Source of the DNA: Gammaproteobacteria bacterium HGW-Gammaproteobacteria-4
Lineage (GTDB): Bacteria > Pseudomonadota > Gammaproteobacteria > Xanthomonadales > Xanthomonadaceae
Length of the DNA: 48,012 nt
Direction: 5' to 3'
Assembly (NCBI GenBank): GCA_002839995.1
Contig: PGZC01000035.1
Coordinates: 1 to 48,012, forward strand
The position numbers were made by a program, and so were the translations under genes. A model generated the notes under the pieces. That model was not told the DNA's origin and did no database searches. It saw only the letters and a program-made list of their open reading frames with translations. Below are positions 17,953-26,595 of this stretch, piece after piece; the stretch's first letter is position 1; each line of letters opens with the position of its first letter.

Positions 17953-19128
17953 ATGAGCGATATCGTCATCGTCGGTGCCAAGCGCACCGCCATCGGATCC
18001 TTCCTCGGCCAATTCACCGGCGTGCCGACGACCACCCTCGGCGCTACCGCCATCAAGGCGGCCCTTGAACAATCCGGCGTGGCGGGCGACGCGGTTTCCG
18101 AAGTCATCATGGGTTGCGTGTTGCCGGCCGGTCTGGGCCAGGCACCCGCGCGGCAGGCTGCGATCGCCGCCGGCCTGCCACTGGCCGCCGGCTGCACGAC
18201 GATCAACAAGGTCTGCGGTTCGGGCATGAAAGCCATCATGCTGGGCCATGATCTGATCGCGGCCGGCAGCGCGACCGTGGTGGTTGCAGGCGGCATGGAG
18301 TCGATGACCAATGCCCCGCACCTGCTCAACGGCTCGCGCACCGGTATCCGCTACGGCAGCGCCGAGTTCATCGATCACATGGCCTGGGATGGCCTGACCA
18401 ACCCGTACGACAAGCAGTCGATGGGTGTGTTCGGCGAGATGTGCGCCGACAAATACGATTTCACCCGCGAAGAACAGGACGCCTTCTCGGCGGAAAGCGT
18501 GCGTCGCGCCAAGGCAGCGCAGGAGAGCGGTGCGTTCACCGCCGAGATCGCTCCGGTAACGGTTGCCGGGCGCAAGGGCGATGTCGTCCACGCCAGCGAC
18601 GAACAGCCCGGGCGCTCGGACATCGCCAAGATTCCCAGCCTGCGCGCCGCGTTCAAGAAAGACGGCACCATCACCGCCGCCAGTTCATCGAGCATTTCCG
18701 ACGGCGCTGCGGCAACCGTGCTGATGCGTGCCGACACGGCAAAGCAGCACGGCCTCGCACCGCTGGCCCGGATCGTCGCCCATGCCACCCATTCACACGC
18801 GCCGGAATGGTTCACCACTGCGCCCGTCGATGCCATCCGCAACGTATTGGCCAAAGCGGGCTGGAGCGTTGCCGAGGTCGATCTGTTTGAAGTCAACGAG
18901 GCGTTCGCGGTGGTGGCGATGGCGCCGATCCGCGAGTTGGGCATCGCCCACGCCAAGCTGAACGTGAATGGCGGTGCCTGTGCGCTCGGTCACCCGATCG
19001 GCGCCTCGGGCGCGCGACTGGTCGTTACCCTGATCCATGCGTTGCAGCAACGCGGCCTGCGCCGTGGTGTCGCGGCACTGTGCATTGGCGGTGGCGAGGC
19101 GACTGCGATCGCCATTGAACGGCTCTGA
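17953..19128 (+). CDS. Acetyl-CoA C-acetyltransferase (thiolase)
   Basis: A 391-residue biosynthetic-type thiolase interconverting two acetyl-CoA with acetoacetyl-CoA. The nucleophile Cys88 lies in TTINKVCGSGMKAIM, the catalytic His in GGACALGHPIGASGARL, and the second Cys in AALCIGGGEATA. The start at 17953 has GGAG about 9 bases upstream (tggagccacccc). Placed in the leucine-degradation group it would split the acetoacetyl-CoA made from acetoacetate. The same reaction in reverse is the first step of PHB synthesis, and phaE-phaC are also in this window, so either role (AtoB or PhaA) is possible. The sequence alone does not decide. Confidence 0.93.
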   Translation: MSDIVIVGAKRTAIGSFLGQFTGVPTTTLGATAIKAALEQSGVAGDAVSEVIMGCVLPAGLGQAPARQAAIAAGLPLAAGCTTINKVCGSGMKAIMLGHDLIAAGSATVVVAGGMESMTNAPHLLNGSRTGIRYGSAEFIDHMAWDGLTNPYDKQSMGVFGEMCADKYDFTREEQDAFSAESVRRAKAAQESGAFTAEIAPVTVAGRKGDVVHASDEQPGRSDIAKIPSLRAAFKKDGTITAASSSSISDGAAATVLMRADTAKQHGLAPLARIVAHATHSHAPEWFTTAPVDAIRNVLAKAGWSVAEVDLFEVNEAFAVVAMAPIRELGIAHAKLNVNGGACALGHPIGASGARLVVTLIHALQQRGLRRGVAALCIGGGEATAIAIERL

Positions 19129-19232
19129 CATGAGACATTCGCACTGCCTATTGACACTGGCGCGCTTCGGCTCATGATGGTATGGCGCAATCGCGCACTG
19201 CCCAACCCTGACGAGAAATGAGGATTTTGCAT

Positions 19233-19577
19233 ATGTCAATCAACAAGAGCTTGCTGGCCGTCGCCCTCGCATTCGCTCTGGCTGCTTGCTCCGGCCCAGC
19301 GCCAGAGCCGGCTGCCGAGCCCGAAACGGCAGCAGCCGACGCCGGCACTGCTGCCGACGCTGCTGGTGAGGCTGCCGATGCGGCCGGAACCGCAGCAGAC
19401 GCGGCGGGCACGGCGGCTGACGCCGCCGCAGCTGCCGCCGACTCCGCAAGTGAAGCCGCAGAGGCTGCCAACGCGGCGGCTGGTGACGCGGTGGAAGCTG
19501 CTGGTGATGCCGTTGATGCCGCAGGCGAAGCGGTAGACGAAGCCGCCGAGGACGTCAAGGAATCCAGCGGTGGCTGA
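19233..19577 (+). CDS. Alanine-heptad lipoprotein
   Basis: A 114-residue small lipoprotein. MSINKSLLAVALAFALAACSG is a lipoprotein signal with lipobox LAAC and Cys at 19. The mature part, after a Pro/Glu-rich linker, is about ten consecutive heptads of the type GTAADAA, GEAADAA, VEAAGDA, VDAAGEA, almost wholly Ala, Asp, Glu, Gly and Thr, ending in an acidic tail. Such a chain should form a long acidic alanine coil, as in small envelope lipoproteins of the Lpp or OprI sort, but it shares no clear sequence with them. ATG 19233 was chosen because GAGGA lies 8 bases upstream; ATG 19218 is in frame but poorly placed. A strong terminator follows. Function unknown. Confidence 0.75.
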   Translation: MSINKSLLAVALAFALAACSGPAPEPAAEPETAAADAGTAADAAGEAADAAGTAADAAGTAADAAAAAADSASEAAEAANAAAGDAVEAAGDAVDAAGEAVDEAAEDVKESSGG

Positions 19578-19613
19578 TGCCAACCGCGCTCCTGCGCGGT
19601 AAAACGTCTCAAA

Positions 19614-19646
19614 CAAGGCCCGCTTCGGCGGGCCTTGTGTTTTTTG
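19614..19646 (+). terminator. Intrinsic terminator after lipoprotein gene
   Basis: A 10-bp GC-rich stem (caaggcccgc / gcgggccttg) with a ttcg loop is followed by tgtttttt. It lies 36 bases after the lipoprotein stop codon and separates that gene from mccB, so mccB probably has its own promoter or depends on read-through. Confidence 0.88.
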
Positions 19647-19695
19647 CGTCACCCACGTTGATCTTGGGTATCCTTGACTGCCCGAATCCACCGCC

Positions 19696-21309
19696 ATGCC
19701 CATGCCTATTCTGAAATCGCACATCGACAATCGTTCGGCAGAATTCATTGCCAACGCCGAACACCTGCGTGGCCTGGTCGCCGAGCTGCGCCAGCGCCTC
19801 GCCCAAGCGGCACTGGGCGGCGGCGAGGCGGCGCGCGACAAGCACACCGCACGCGGCAAGCTGTTGTCACGCGATCGCATCACCGCCCTGCTCGACCCCG
19901 GCTCGCCGTTCCTGGAGCTGTGTCCACTTGCCGCCGAAGGCATGTATCACGACGCCGCACCCGCAGCCGGCCTGATCGCCGGCATTGGCCGCGTCCACGG
20001 CAGCGAAGTCATGGTGCTGGCCAACGACGCGACGGTGAAGGGCGGCACCTACTTCCCGATGACGGTGAAAAAACACCTGCGCGCACAGGAAGTCGCGCGC
20101 GAGAATCACCTGCCCTGCGTCTATCTGGTGGATTCGGGCGGCGCGTTCCTGCCGCTGCAAGACGAGGTATTCCCGGACAAGGAGCACTTCGGACGGATTT
20201 TCTATAACCAGGCGCGCATGAGCGCGCACAACATCCCCCAGATCGCGGTGGTGATGGGTTCATGTACGGCCGGCGGCGCTTACGTTCCAGCAATGTGCGA
20301 TGAAAGCATCATCGTGCGCGAGCAGGGCACGATCTTTCTCGGTGGCCCGCCGCTGGTGAAGGCCGCCACCGGCGAGGTGGTGGACGCGGAGTCGCTGGGC
20401 GGCGCCGACGTGCATACCAGCGTTTCCGGTGTCGCCGATCACTTCGCCGAAAACGACCGCCATGCGCTGGAAATCGCGCGTGAAACGGTGCGACATCTCA
20501 ATCGGCGCAAGACGATGCCGCTGGCATTGCAGGCATCGCGCGAGCCAGCCTACCCGGCCGACGATCTGTACGGGATCGTGCCGCACGACACCCGGCGGCC
20601 GTTCGATATCCGCGAGGTGATCGCTCGCCTGGTCGATGGCTCGGAGCTGCACGAATTCAAGGCGCGCTACGGCAAAACCCTGGTCTGCGGCTTTGCGCAC
20701 GTGCACGGCTATCCGGTGGGCATCATCGCCAACAACGGCATCCTGTTTGCCGAGAGCGCGCTCAAGGGCGCGCACTTCATCGAGCTGTGCAACCAGCGCA
20801 ACATCCCGCTGCTGTTTTTGCAGAATATCACCGGGTTCATGGTCGGCAAGAAATACGAGAATGCCGGCATCGCCAAGGACGGCGCGAAAATGGTCACCGC
20901 GGTGGCCTGCTCGCACGTGCCCAAGTTCACGGTGGTCATTGGCGGCAGCTTCGGCGCCGGCAATTACGCCATGTGCGGTCGCGCCTATGGCGCGCGGTTC
21001 CTGTGGATGTGGCCCAACGCACGGATCAGCGTCATGGGTGGCGAACAGGCCGCTTCGGTGCTGGCCACGGTCCGGCGCGACGGCATCGAGACCAAGGGCG
21101 GAACCTGGAGCGGCGACGAAGAGGAAGCGTTCAAGGCGCCGATCCGCGAGCAGTACGAAACTCAGGGAAACCCCTACTACGCCACCGCGCGACTGTGGGA
21201 CGACGGCATCATCGACCCGGCAGACACCCGGCGTGTACTGGGCCTGGCGTTGTCGGCGAGCTTGAATGCACCAATCGAGAGCGAGCCGTTCGGCGTGTTC
21301 CGGATGTAA
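19696..21309 (+). CDS. mccB: Methylcrotonyl-CoA carboxylase beta (carboxyltransferase) subunit
   Basis: A 537-residue carboxyltransferase that moves carboxyl from biotin to 3-methylcrotonyl-CoA, the fourth step of leucine catabolism (LiuB). The length and the diagnostic stretches match MCC beta rather than propionyl-CoA carboxylase: [102 protein letters not shown]. The biotin-carrying alpha subunit, enoyl-CoA hydratase and HMG-CoA lyase that usually follow are absent; a REP cluster and the reversed feo operon come next. A second ATG two codons downstream is an alternative start. Confidence 0.95.
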   Translation: MPMPILKSHIDNRSAEFIANAEHLRGLVAELRQRLAQAALGGGEAARDKHTARGKLLSRDRITALLDPGSPFLELCPLAAEGMYHDAAPAAGLIAGIGRVHGSEVMVLANDATVKGGTYFPMTVKKHLRAQEVARENHLPCVYLVDSGGAFLPLQDEVFPDKEHFGRIFYNQARMSAHNIPQIAVVMGSCTAGGAYVPAMCDESIIVREQGTIFLGGPPLVKAATGEVVDAESLGGADVHTSVSGVADHFAENDRHALEIARETVRHLNRRKTMPLALQASREPAYPADDLYGIVPHDTRRPFDIREVIARLVDGSELHEFKARYGKTLVCGFAHVHGYPVGIIANNGILFAESALKGAHFIELCNQRNIPLLFLQNITGFMVGKKYENAGIAKDGAKMVTAVACSHVPKFTVVIGGSFGAGNYAMCGRAYGARFLWMWPNARISVMGGEQAASVLATVRRDGIETKGGTWSGDEEEAFKAPIREQYETQGNPYYATARLWDDGIIDPADTRRVLGLALSASLNAPIESEPFGVFRM

Positions 21310-21383
21310 CAACCAACAACCTGCCGGGCTTGGCCGACCAGGAGACGAGAGCCGTTTTCTTCGCTTCGCTCGGTCGGTTGCTT

Positions 21384-21498
21384 CGCAACAACGCCTGCCG
21401 CGCAGGCTACGCTGGACCGCTTCGCGGTTACGCGGCGTGTCGCTCCGACACTTCGCCGATACACGGTTCGCTTGGTCGCCCACAGGGTGGGCTCTCAC
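21384..21498. repeat. Composite repeat ending in reverse REP unit
   Basis: The stretch 21384-21412 (gcaacaacgcctgc then gcgcaggctacg) is repeated at 43436-43464 with one base different; both lead through short palindromes into a reverse REP unit (here 21475-21498, starting gtcgcccacag). The 21310-21577 gap after mccB holds only this and the REP that follows. Confidence 0.75.
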
Positions 21499-21517
21499 CA
21501 AACGGTTGCGCTCACCT

Positions 21518-21541
21518 GTAGGAGCCCACCCTGTGGGCGAC
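21518..21541 (+). repeat. GTAG-type REP unit (forward)
   Basis: Identical to the forward unit at 5006-5029. With the reverse unit at 21475-21498 it makes a 67-base BIME-like inverted pair in the gap between the convergent mccB and feo genes. Confidence 0.85.
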
Positions 21542-21577
21542 CTGCTGAAAACGTTGCCGCCACGGACACGAAAACGG

Positions 21578-21829
21578 TCAGTGACTGCCCGCCTTGTCGC
21601 AGCCACCACACGACGCCCCGACCGCACACGTTGCCGCCATGGCGGGTGGTGGCGCCAGCATTCGCCCGAGGCGCCGCTGCCACGCTGGCCGCGACGCCGA
21701 CAAAAAGTGCAGCGCCAGACGCACCCTCAACGCGCGCAGCGCAGACGGAAACTGGCGCCGGACGATATAGGCCACGCTCCAGCCCAAGGCGACGGCCAAC
21801 AGCAGGTATTGCAGCGCCATGCTTTGCAT
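21578..21829 (-). CDS. Small membrane protein with C-terminal cysteines, feo operon
   Basis: An 83-residue protein: MQSMALQYLLLAVALGWSVAYIV is one membrane segment, followed by a basic stretch and a C-terminal tail CAVGASCGGCDKAG with three cysteines. Small proteins of this design (DUF6587-like) commonly follow feoB in proteobacteria; they may play the part of FeoC or deliver iron to the FeoB pore, but this is not established. The start at 21829 comes one base after the feoB stop, with GGAGCG just upstream; a start at 21844 overlapping feoB is possible. The assignment to the family rests on layout and context. Confidence 0.75.
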   Translation of the reverse strand: MQSMALQYLLLAVALGWSVAYIVRRQFPSALRALRVRLALHFLSASRPAWQRRLGRMLAPPPAMAATCAVGASCGGCDKAGSH

Positions 21830-21830
21830 C

Positions 21831-23678
21831 TCAGCCCGCTCCAAGCCAGAGTGCCACGCGGTAGGTTAGCAATGCCGCCAGATAGGCGAGCGCGAACAGG
21901 TATCCGGCGGCGATGCCCACCTGCCGCCAGGAATTGGTCTCGCGCCGAATCGTGGCCAGTGTCGAGACGCACTGCGGTGCGTAGACGAACCAGACCAGCA
22001 GCGCCAGTGCCGTTGCCAGCGACCAGTCCTGTGCCAGCAGCGGCGCCAGCGCCTGCGCCGCCTGATCGTCGGCCGCAACCGCATAAACGGTAGCCAGCGA
22101 CGACACCATCACTTCGCGCGCGGCCATGGTCGGAATCAGCGCAATGCAGATGCGCCAGTCGAAACCGATCGGCGCGAACAGCAATGTCATCGCGTGACCG
22201 ATGCGGCCGGCAAAACTGTAATCGATCGCTGCGCCGGCAGCGCCCTCGGGCATGCCCGGGTAAGAGAGCAGGAACCACAGCAGCACGGTCATCGCCAGAA
22301 TGACGCCACCGACCCGGCGCAGGAAGATCGCCGCCCGCTCCCACAATCCGAGCAGCAAATCGCGAATATGCGGCAGACGGTACGACGGCAGCTCCAGCAG
22401 CAATGGGTGTTCGCCGCTATCGCGGCGCCATTTTTTCATCGCCCAGGCCACGGCCAGCGCGCTGACAATGCCGAACGTGTACAGCGAGAACAGGACCAGG
22501 CCTTGCAGGTTCAATACGCCCAACACCTGTTGTCGGGGGATGAACGCACCGATCAACAGCGCATACACCGGCAGCCGTGCCGAGCAGGTCATCAACGGCG
22601 CTACCAGGATGGTGGCCAGCCGGTCGCGCGGGTCGGCGATGGAACGCGCCGCCATGATGCCGGGCACCGCGCAGGCGAAGCTCGACAGCAACGGGATGAA
22701 CGAACGCCCGGACAGACCCGCCGACGCCATGGTGTGGTCGAGCAGGAATGCGGCACGGGGCAGATAACCGCTTTCCTCCAGCAACAGGATGAAGGTGAAC
22801 AGGATCAATATCTGCGGCAAAAAGACCAGCACCGCACCGATGCCCGCGATGACCCCGTCCACCAGCAGGCTGCGCAACGGCCCATCCGGCAACGCGCCGT
22901 ACATCCACACGCCCAGGTTTCCGATCACGCCGTCGATACCATCCATCAACGGCGCCGCCCAGATGTAAACCGCCTGGAACATCACGAACATCAGGCTGGC
23001 CAAAACCACCAAGCCCCAAACCGGATGCAACAGAACCCGGTCGAGACGCTCGTCCAGTACCGGGTCGTGCGCCGGCAGTTGCACCGAACCGGCAATCAAA
23101 CGCCGCACCTCGGCGTGCATTTCCGGCTTGGTCAGGACTACCGCGCTCGCCGCACCCGCCTCCCAGGAAAACGTATCGAGCGCCTGTACCAGCGCATCGG
23201 TGCCACCGCGACGCACCGCGATCGTCTCCAGTACGGGCAGGCCGAGACCAGCGGACAGCGCGGCGGTATCGATGGCAATGCCCCGCCGCGCCGCGGCATC
23301 CATCATGTTCAGAGCCACGACCATCGGCCGGCCCAGCGCGCGCAATTCCAGCACAAAACGTAGATGCAGGCGCAGGTTGGTAGCGTCGACCACGCACACC
23401 ATGATCTCCGGCGCACGCTCATCGGGATGCATGCCGCGGCAGACATCGCGGGTGATCACCTCTTCCAGGCTGACCGCATCCAGGCTGTAGGCGCCCGGCA
23501 GATCCAGCACCCGATAGTGACGCCCTGCGGCCGAGAGAAAGTGCCCTTCCTTGCGCTCGACGGTGACGCCCGGATAGTTGGCGACCTTCTGCCGACTGCC
23601 GGTGAGCCGGTTGAACAGCGCGGTTTTTCCGCAATTGGGGTTGCCGACCAGCGCGATGTGCATCGCCGCGGCGCTCAT
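21831..23678 (-). CDS. feoB: FeoB ferrous iron transporter
   Basis: A 615-residue Fe(II) importer of the cytoplasmic membrane. The N-terminal GTPase domain shows G1 VGNPNCGKTALFNRLTG, the G2 region NYPGVTVERKEG, G3 DLPGAYSLD and G4 ALNMMD. A helical linker leads to the pore domain with two Gate-type repeats and about 8 helices (VFLPQILILFTFILLLEESG, SSFACAVPGIMAAR, IPTMAAREVMVSSLATVYAV). The length is normal for the short FeoB of xanthomonads; the long C-terminal tail of enteric FeoB is missing. Its start overlaps the feoA stop by 4 bases (ATGA), so the two are coupled. The operon is headed by Fur-box-like palindromes. Confidence 0.96.
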   Translation of the reverse strand: MSAAAMHIALVGNPNCGKTALFNRLTGSRQKVANYPGVTVERKEGHFLSAAGRHYRVLDLPGAYSLDAVSLEEVITRDVCRGMHPDERAPEIMVCVVDATNLRLHLRFVLELRALGRPMVVALNMMDAAARRGIAIDTAALSAGLGLPVLETIAVRRGGTDALVQALDTFSWEAGAASAVVLTKPEMHAEVRRLIAGSVQLPAHDPVLDERLDRVLLHPVWGLVVLASLMFVMFQAVYIWAAPLMDGIDGVIGNLGVWMYGALPDGPLRSLLVDGVIAGIGAVLVFLPQILILFTFILLLEESGYLPRAAFLLDHTMASAGLSGRSFIPLLSSFACAVPGIMAARSIADPRDRLATILVAPLMTCSARLPVYALLIGAFIPRQQVLGVLNLQGLVLFSLYTFGIVSALAVAWAMKKWRRDSGEHPLLLELPSYRLPHIRDLLLGLWERAAIFLRRVGGVILAMTVLLWFLLSYPGMPEGAAGAAIDYSFAGRIGHAMTLLFAPIGFDWRICIALIPTMAAREVMVSSLATVYAVAADDQAAQALAPLLAQDWSLATALALLVWFVYAPQCVSTLATIRRETNSWRQVGIAAGYLFALAYLAALLTYRVALWLGAG

Positions 23679-23926
23679 GGTGCGGGCGCTCCCAGCGCAA
23701 CCCGCACCCGGTTGGCTTCGGCGATACGCAGCGCGAACCGGGTGAAGCCGATCTGCACCGCCAGCGGCTCACCGCCGAACGGGCCACGCGCAATTACCCG
23801 CACCTGCTCGCCATCGACAAAGCCCAAGTCCTGCAGGCGGCGCGCGATGGAATCGGTCTCACCAGCGCCCTCGACGCCGGCGATTACCGCCATGACCCCT
23901 TGTGCCAGTTGCGAGAGCAGCATCAT
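23675..23926 (-). CDS. feoA: FeoA, SH3-like partner of FeoB
   Basis: An 83-residue cytoplasmic FeoA-type protein: MMLLSQLAQGVMAVIAGVEG, then RLQDLGFVDGEQVRVIARGPFGGEPLAVQIG and FALRIAEANRVRV, the small beta-barrel pattern of the family. FeoA is needed for FeoB-dependent Fe(II) uptake and probably binds its GTPase domain. ATG 23926 (or the next codon, ATG 23923) was chosen because AGG lies about 8 bases upstream and residues upstream are not conserved; moreover the upstream extension would be read through the Fur-box repeats. It overlaps feoB by 4 bases. Confidence 0.92.
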   Translation of the reverse strand: MMLLSQLAQGVMAVIAGVEGAGETDSIARRLQDLGFVDGEQVRVIARGPFGGEPLAVQIGFTRFALRIAEANRVRVALGAPAP

Positions 23927-23932
23927 CTTGGC

Positions 23933-23983
23933 CTGCGAATGCGAATTGATCGATTTATCTGCGAATGCGAATTGATCGCATTC
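23933..23983 (-). promoter_or_regulatory. Tandem Fur-box-like operator of feoA
   Basis: A 20-bp direct repeat, ctgcgaatgcgaattgatcg, occurs at 23933-23952 and 23959-23978. The second copy continues into a perfect palindrome, gaatgcga-attga-tcgcattc (23963-23983). Its core AATGCGAATTGATCGCATT lines up with the proteobacterial Fur box AATGAGAATTATTCTCATT. It lies 7-57 bases upstream of the feoA start, so an iron-loaded repressor bound here would block the promoter or leader. A fur gene is in the same window (45785-46189). Pattern match; binding not shown. Confidence 0.7.
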
Positions 23984-24113
23984 TAACACGTCTTGGAGAA
24001 CACAGCACAACATGGAGTAACCAACCGATTGACCGCGAGCGGTCAACCCGAACGCGATTGTGCCCTCTACAATGCGACGAAATATTGATGCCAGTCAGGA
24101 CGGAACGAAAATC

Positions 24114-26531
24114 ATGCGCAAGTGGATCCGACGCGGCGCGGCACTTCTGCTTTTTCTGCTGTTGGCCGGCATCGCCGGCATCGGGTGGCTGATGTCCGGC
24201 AGCCTGGCAGCTCTCGATGGCGAGTTGCCGCTGCCCGGGCTGACTGCACCGGCCACCCTGGCGCGCGACGGCAACGGGGTGCTCACGGTCGAGGCCGGCA
24301 GTGAAGTTGATGCCATGCGCGCGTTGGGCTTTGCCCACGCCCAGGAACGTTTTTTCGAGATGGACCTGATGCGCAGGTCCGCGGCCGGCGAGCTGGCGGC
24401 ATTGTTCGGCTCAATGGCGCTGGAGCGCGACAAGCAAATCCGGGTGCACCGCCTGCGCGCGCGCGTGGACGCCAATTTCGCCCAGATTGCCGGCACCCAG
24501 CGCGATGCCATTGCCGCCTACAGCGAAGGCGTCAATGCCGGGCTCGCTGCCCTGCGCGCCCGGCCCTGGCCATATCTGCTGCTGGGTACGAAACCCGAGC
24601 CGTGGCGTGCCGCTGACACGGCATTGGCATCCTATGCGATGTTCTTCGATCTGCAAGATGAGGGCAACATTCGCGAATTGAGTTTGTGGCGCATCCGGCG
24701 AGTCGTGCCCGACGCACTGTATCGCCTGATTGCCGTGCGCGGCACGCCGTGGGACGCGCCGTTGCAGGGCGAACCCTACGGCGACGTGCCGCTGCCTGGC
24801 CCGGATGCGCTGGATTTGCGCACGTTGCCGGCACCGGAACCGGGCGATGAGCTCAACATATTCGACCCACATCCGCTGGCCGCGCACGCAACGCAGAGCG
24901 ACCCGACCGCCAGCGAACCGCTGCTGCCGGGCAGTAATAATTTTGCCGTCGCCAGCGCCCTCACCGTCGATGGCCGCGCCATCGTCGCCAACGACATGCA
25001 CCTCGGCCTGCGCGCGCCCAACATCTGGTTTCGCGCCCGCTTGCGCTACCCCGATCCGCGCGCCCCCGCAGGCCGTGTCGATGTGAGCGGATTCACCCTG
25101 CCCGGCGTGCCGGCGGTCATTGTCGGCAGCAACACGCATGTCGCCTGGGGCTTCACCAACGCCTACGGCGACTGGCTGGATTGGTTTCGCGTGCGCTACA
25201 CCGATGCCAGCCAGTCCCGCTACGCGACAGCGCAAGGCGACGAGCCGGTGCGCGTGTTCCAGGAACGGATTGCGGTAAAAGGCGCCCCCGATACCGTTAT
25301 CTCGGTTCGGGAAACCCGCTGGGGGCCGATCACTCAAAATGATGGCGATGAGGGTCTCGCCTTGCGCTGGACCGCGCATCAGGGCGGACTGAACTTCGGC
25401 CTCGGCGATTTCGCCCACGCGGCGGATCTGGACGCGGCTCTGGATATTGCGCGCGGCGTCGGCATTCCGGCGCAGAACCTGCTGATCGGTGATGCCTCGG
25501 GCCGTATCGCCTGGCAGTTGCTCGGCCGTATTCCGCACCGGGTTGGCGGCTGCGACGCCAGCGCACCGCTCGACCCGATCGCTGGCTGCGATTGGGATGG
25601 TTGGGAACCGCAACCGCCGCAGATCGTCGACCCGCCGGCGCACCGCCTGTGGAGCGCCAACGCCCGTGTGGTCGATGGCGAAGCGTTGGCGATGATTGGC
25701 GATTCGGGCTATGCGCTGGGCGCACGCGCCGGCCAGATCCGCGATCGCCTGTTCGCCCGCGAGCAGTTCAACGAAGCCGAGATCATGGCGATACAGCTCG
25801 ATGACCGCAGCCTGTTTTTGAGCCGCTGGCATGGGCTACTGCAAGCGCGCGCGAACCCTGCCGACGACGGCGCCCTCAAGCAACTGGCGACGCTGGCCAG
25901 GGACTGGGACGCATACGCCAGCGTCGATGCGCGCAGCTATCCGCTGGTGCGTGCCTGGCGCCTGAATGTGATCAAACGCATCGAGCAGGGGCTGCTGGCG
26001 CCGGCGCGCGCAGCACTGGGCGGGGACGTTGCCATGCCGTACCTGTCGCAGAGCGAAGGCGTCGCCTGGCAACTGGTCACCGAGCAGCCCGCGCACCTGC
26101 TGCCGCGCCGCTTCGCCAGTTGGGAAGCGCTGTTGAGCGATGCCGCACAGGAAGTCCTCGATTCGCCCGATGTCACCGCATCCGGACACGCGCGACCCTG
26201 GGGCGAGCGCAATACCGCTGCCATCTGCCATCCGCTTGCCAACGCCCTGCCCGGCATCCTGCGCAACCGATTGTGCATGCCCTTCGCTCAACTGCCCGGC
26301 GACAACAACATGCCGCGCGTGCAGGGGCCGGCGTTCGGAGCCAGTGAGCGCATGGTGGTGGCGCCGGGCCACGAAGCGCAGGGCTTGATCCATATGCCGG
26401 GCGGACAAAGCGGCCATCCGTTGTCGCCGTTCTGGGGCTCCGGTCACCGCGATTGGGTGCAAGGCGAGCCGACACCATTTCTTCCCGGCGAGACGGTGCA
26501 TACCTTGCACCTGCGAAACCCATCAGGTTGA
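24114..26531 (+). CDS. Penicillin acylase family Ntn-hydrolase
   Basis: An 805-residue precursor of the penicillin/acyl-homoserine-lactone acylase family, which cleaves amide bonds of N-acyl compounds. An N-terminal signal/anchor (MRKWIRRGAALLLFLLLAGI) sends it to the periplasm. The alpha part carries GFAHAQERFFEMDLMRRSAAG. The self-cleavage site and nucleophile are Ser274 in LLPGSNNFAVAS. The beta part shows VANDMHLGLRAPNIWF, GVPAVIVGSNTHVAWGFTN and near the end GHPLSPFWGSGHRDW. The substrate (a beta-lactam, homoserine lactone or peptide) cannot be told from sequence. ATG 24114 gives the signal peptide and has cggaac upstream. It is divergent from feoA and convergent with yhdP. Confidence 0.9.
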   Translation: MRKWIRRGAALLLFLLLAGIAGIGWLMSGSLAALDGELPLPGLTAPATLARDGNGVLTVEAGSEVDAMRALGFAHAQERFFEMDLMRRSAAGELAALFGSMALERDKQIRVHRLRARVDANFAQIAGTQRDAIAAYSEGVNAGLAALRARPWPYLLLGTKPEPWRAADTALASYAMFFDLQDEGNIRELSLWRIRRVVPDALYRLIAVRGTPWDAPLQGEPYGDVPLPGPDALDLRTLPAPEPGDELNIFDPHPLAAHATQSDPTASEPLLPGSNNFAVASALTVDGRAIVANDMHLGLRAPNIWFRARLRYPDPRAPAGRVDVSGFTLPGVPAVIVGSNTHVAWGFTNAYGDWLDWFRVRYTDASQSRYATAQGDEPVRVFQERIAVKGAPDTVISVRETRWGPITQNDGDEGLALRWTAHQGGLNFGLGDFAHAADLDAALDIARGVGIPAQNLLIGDASGRIAWQLLGRIPHRVGGCDASAPLDPIAGCDWDGWEPQPPQIVDPPAHRLWSANARVVDGEALAMIGDSGYALGARAGQIRDRLFAREQFNEAEIMAIQLDDRSLFLSRWHGLLQARANPADDGALKQLATLARDWDAYASVDARSYPLVRAWRLNVIKRIEQGLLAPARAALGGDVAMPYLSQSEGVAWQLVTEQPAHLLPRRFASWEALLSDAAQEVLDSPDVTASGHARPWGERNTAAICHPLANALPGILRNRLCMPFAQLPGDNNMPRVQGPAFGASERMVVAPGHEAQGLIHMPGGQSGHPLSPFWGSGHRDWVQGEPTPFLPGETVHTLHLRNPSG

Positions 26532-26551
26532 TGCCGTTGCCGATACGCGGT

Positions 26552-26582
26552 CCCGGGTTGGCCCTTCGGGCGCTAACCCGGG
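26552..26582. terminator. Nested hairpin between convergent genes
   Basis: The arms cccgggtt and aacccggg enclose an inner hairpin gcccttcgggc. It lies 20 bases after the acylase stop and 13 bases before the end of the oppositely transcribed yhdP, so it could end either transcript, but no T-run follows. A similar cccggg-rich motif occurs at 40051-40106, so it may be a dispersed repeat. Confidence 0.5.
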
Positions 26583-26595
26583 CCACGCGAAAAAC

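Noticed and set aside
17953-19128. Naming the thiolase PhaA.
   Set aside because: It sits among leucine-degradation genes, 16 kb from phaEC; sequence does not separate the degradative and PHB roles.
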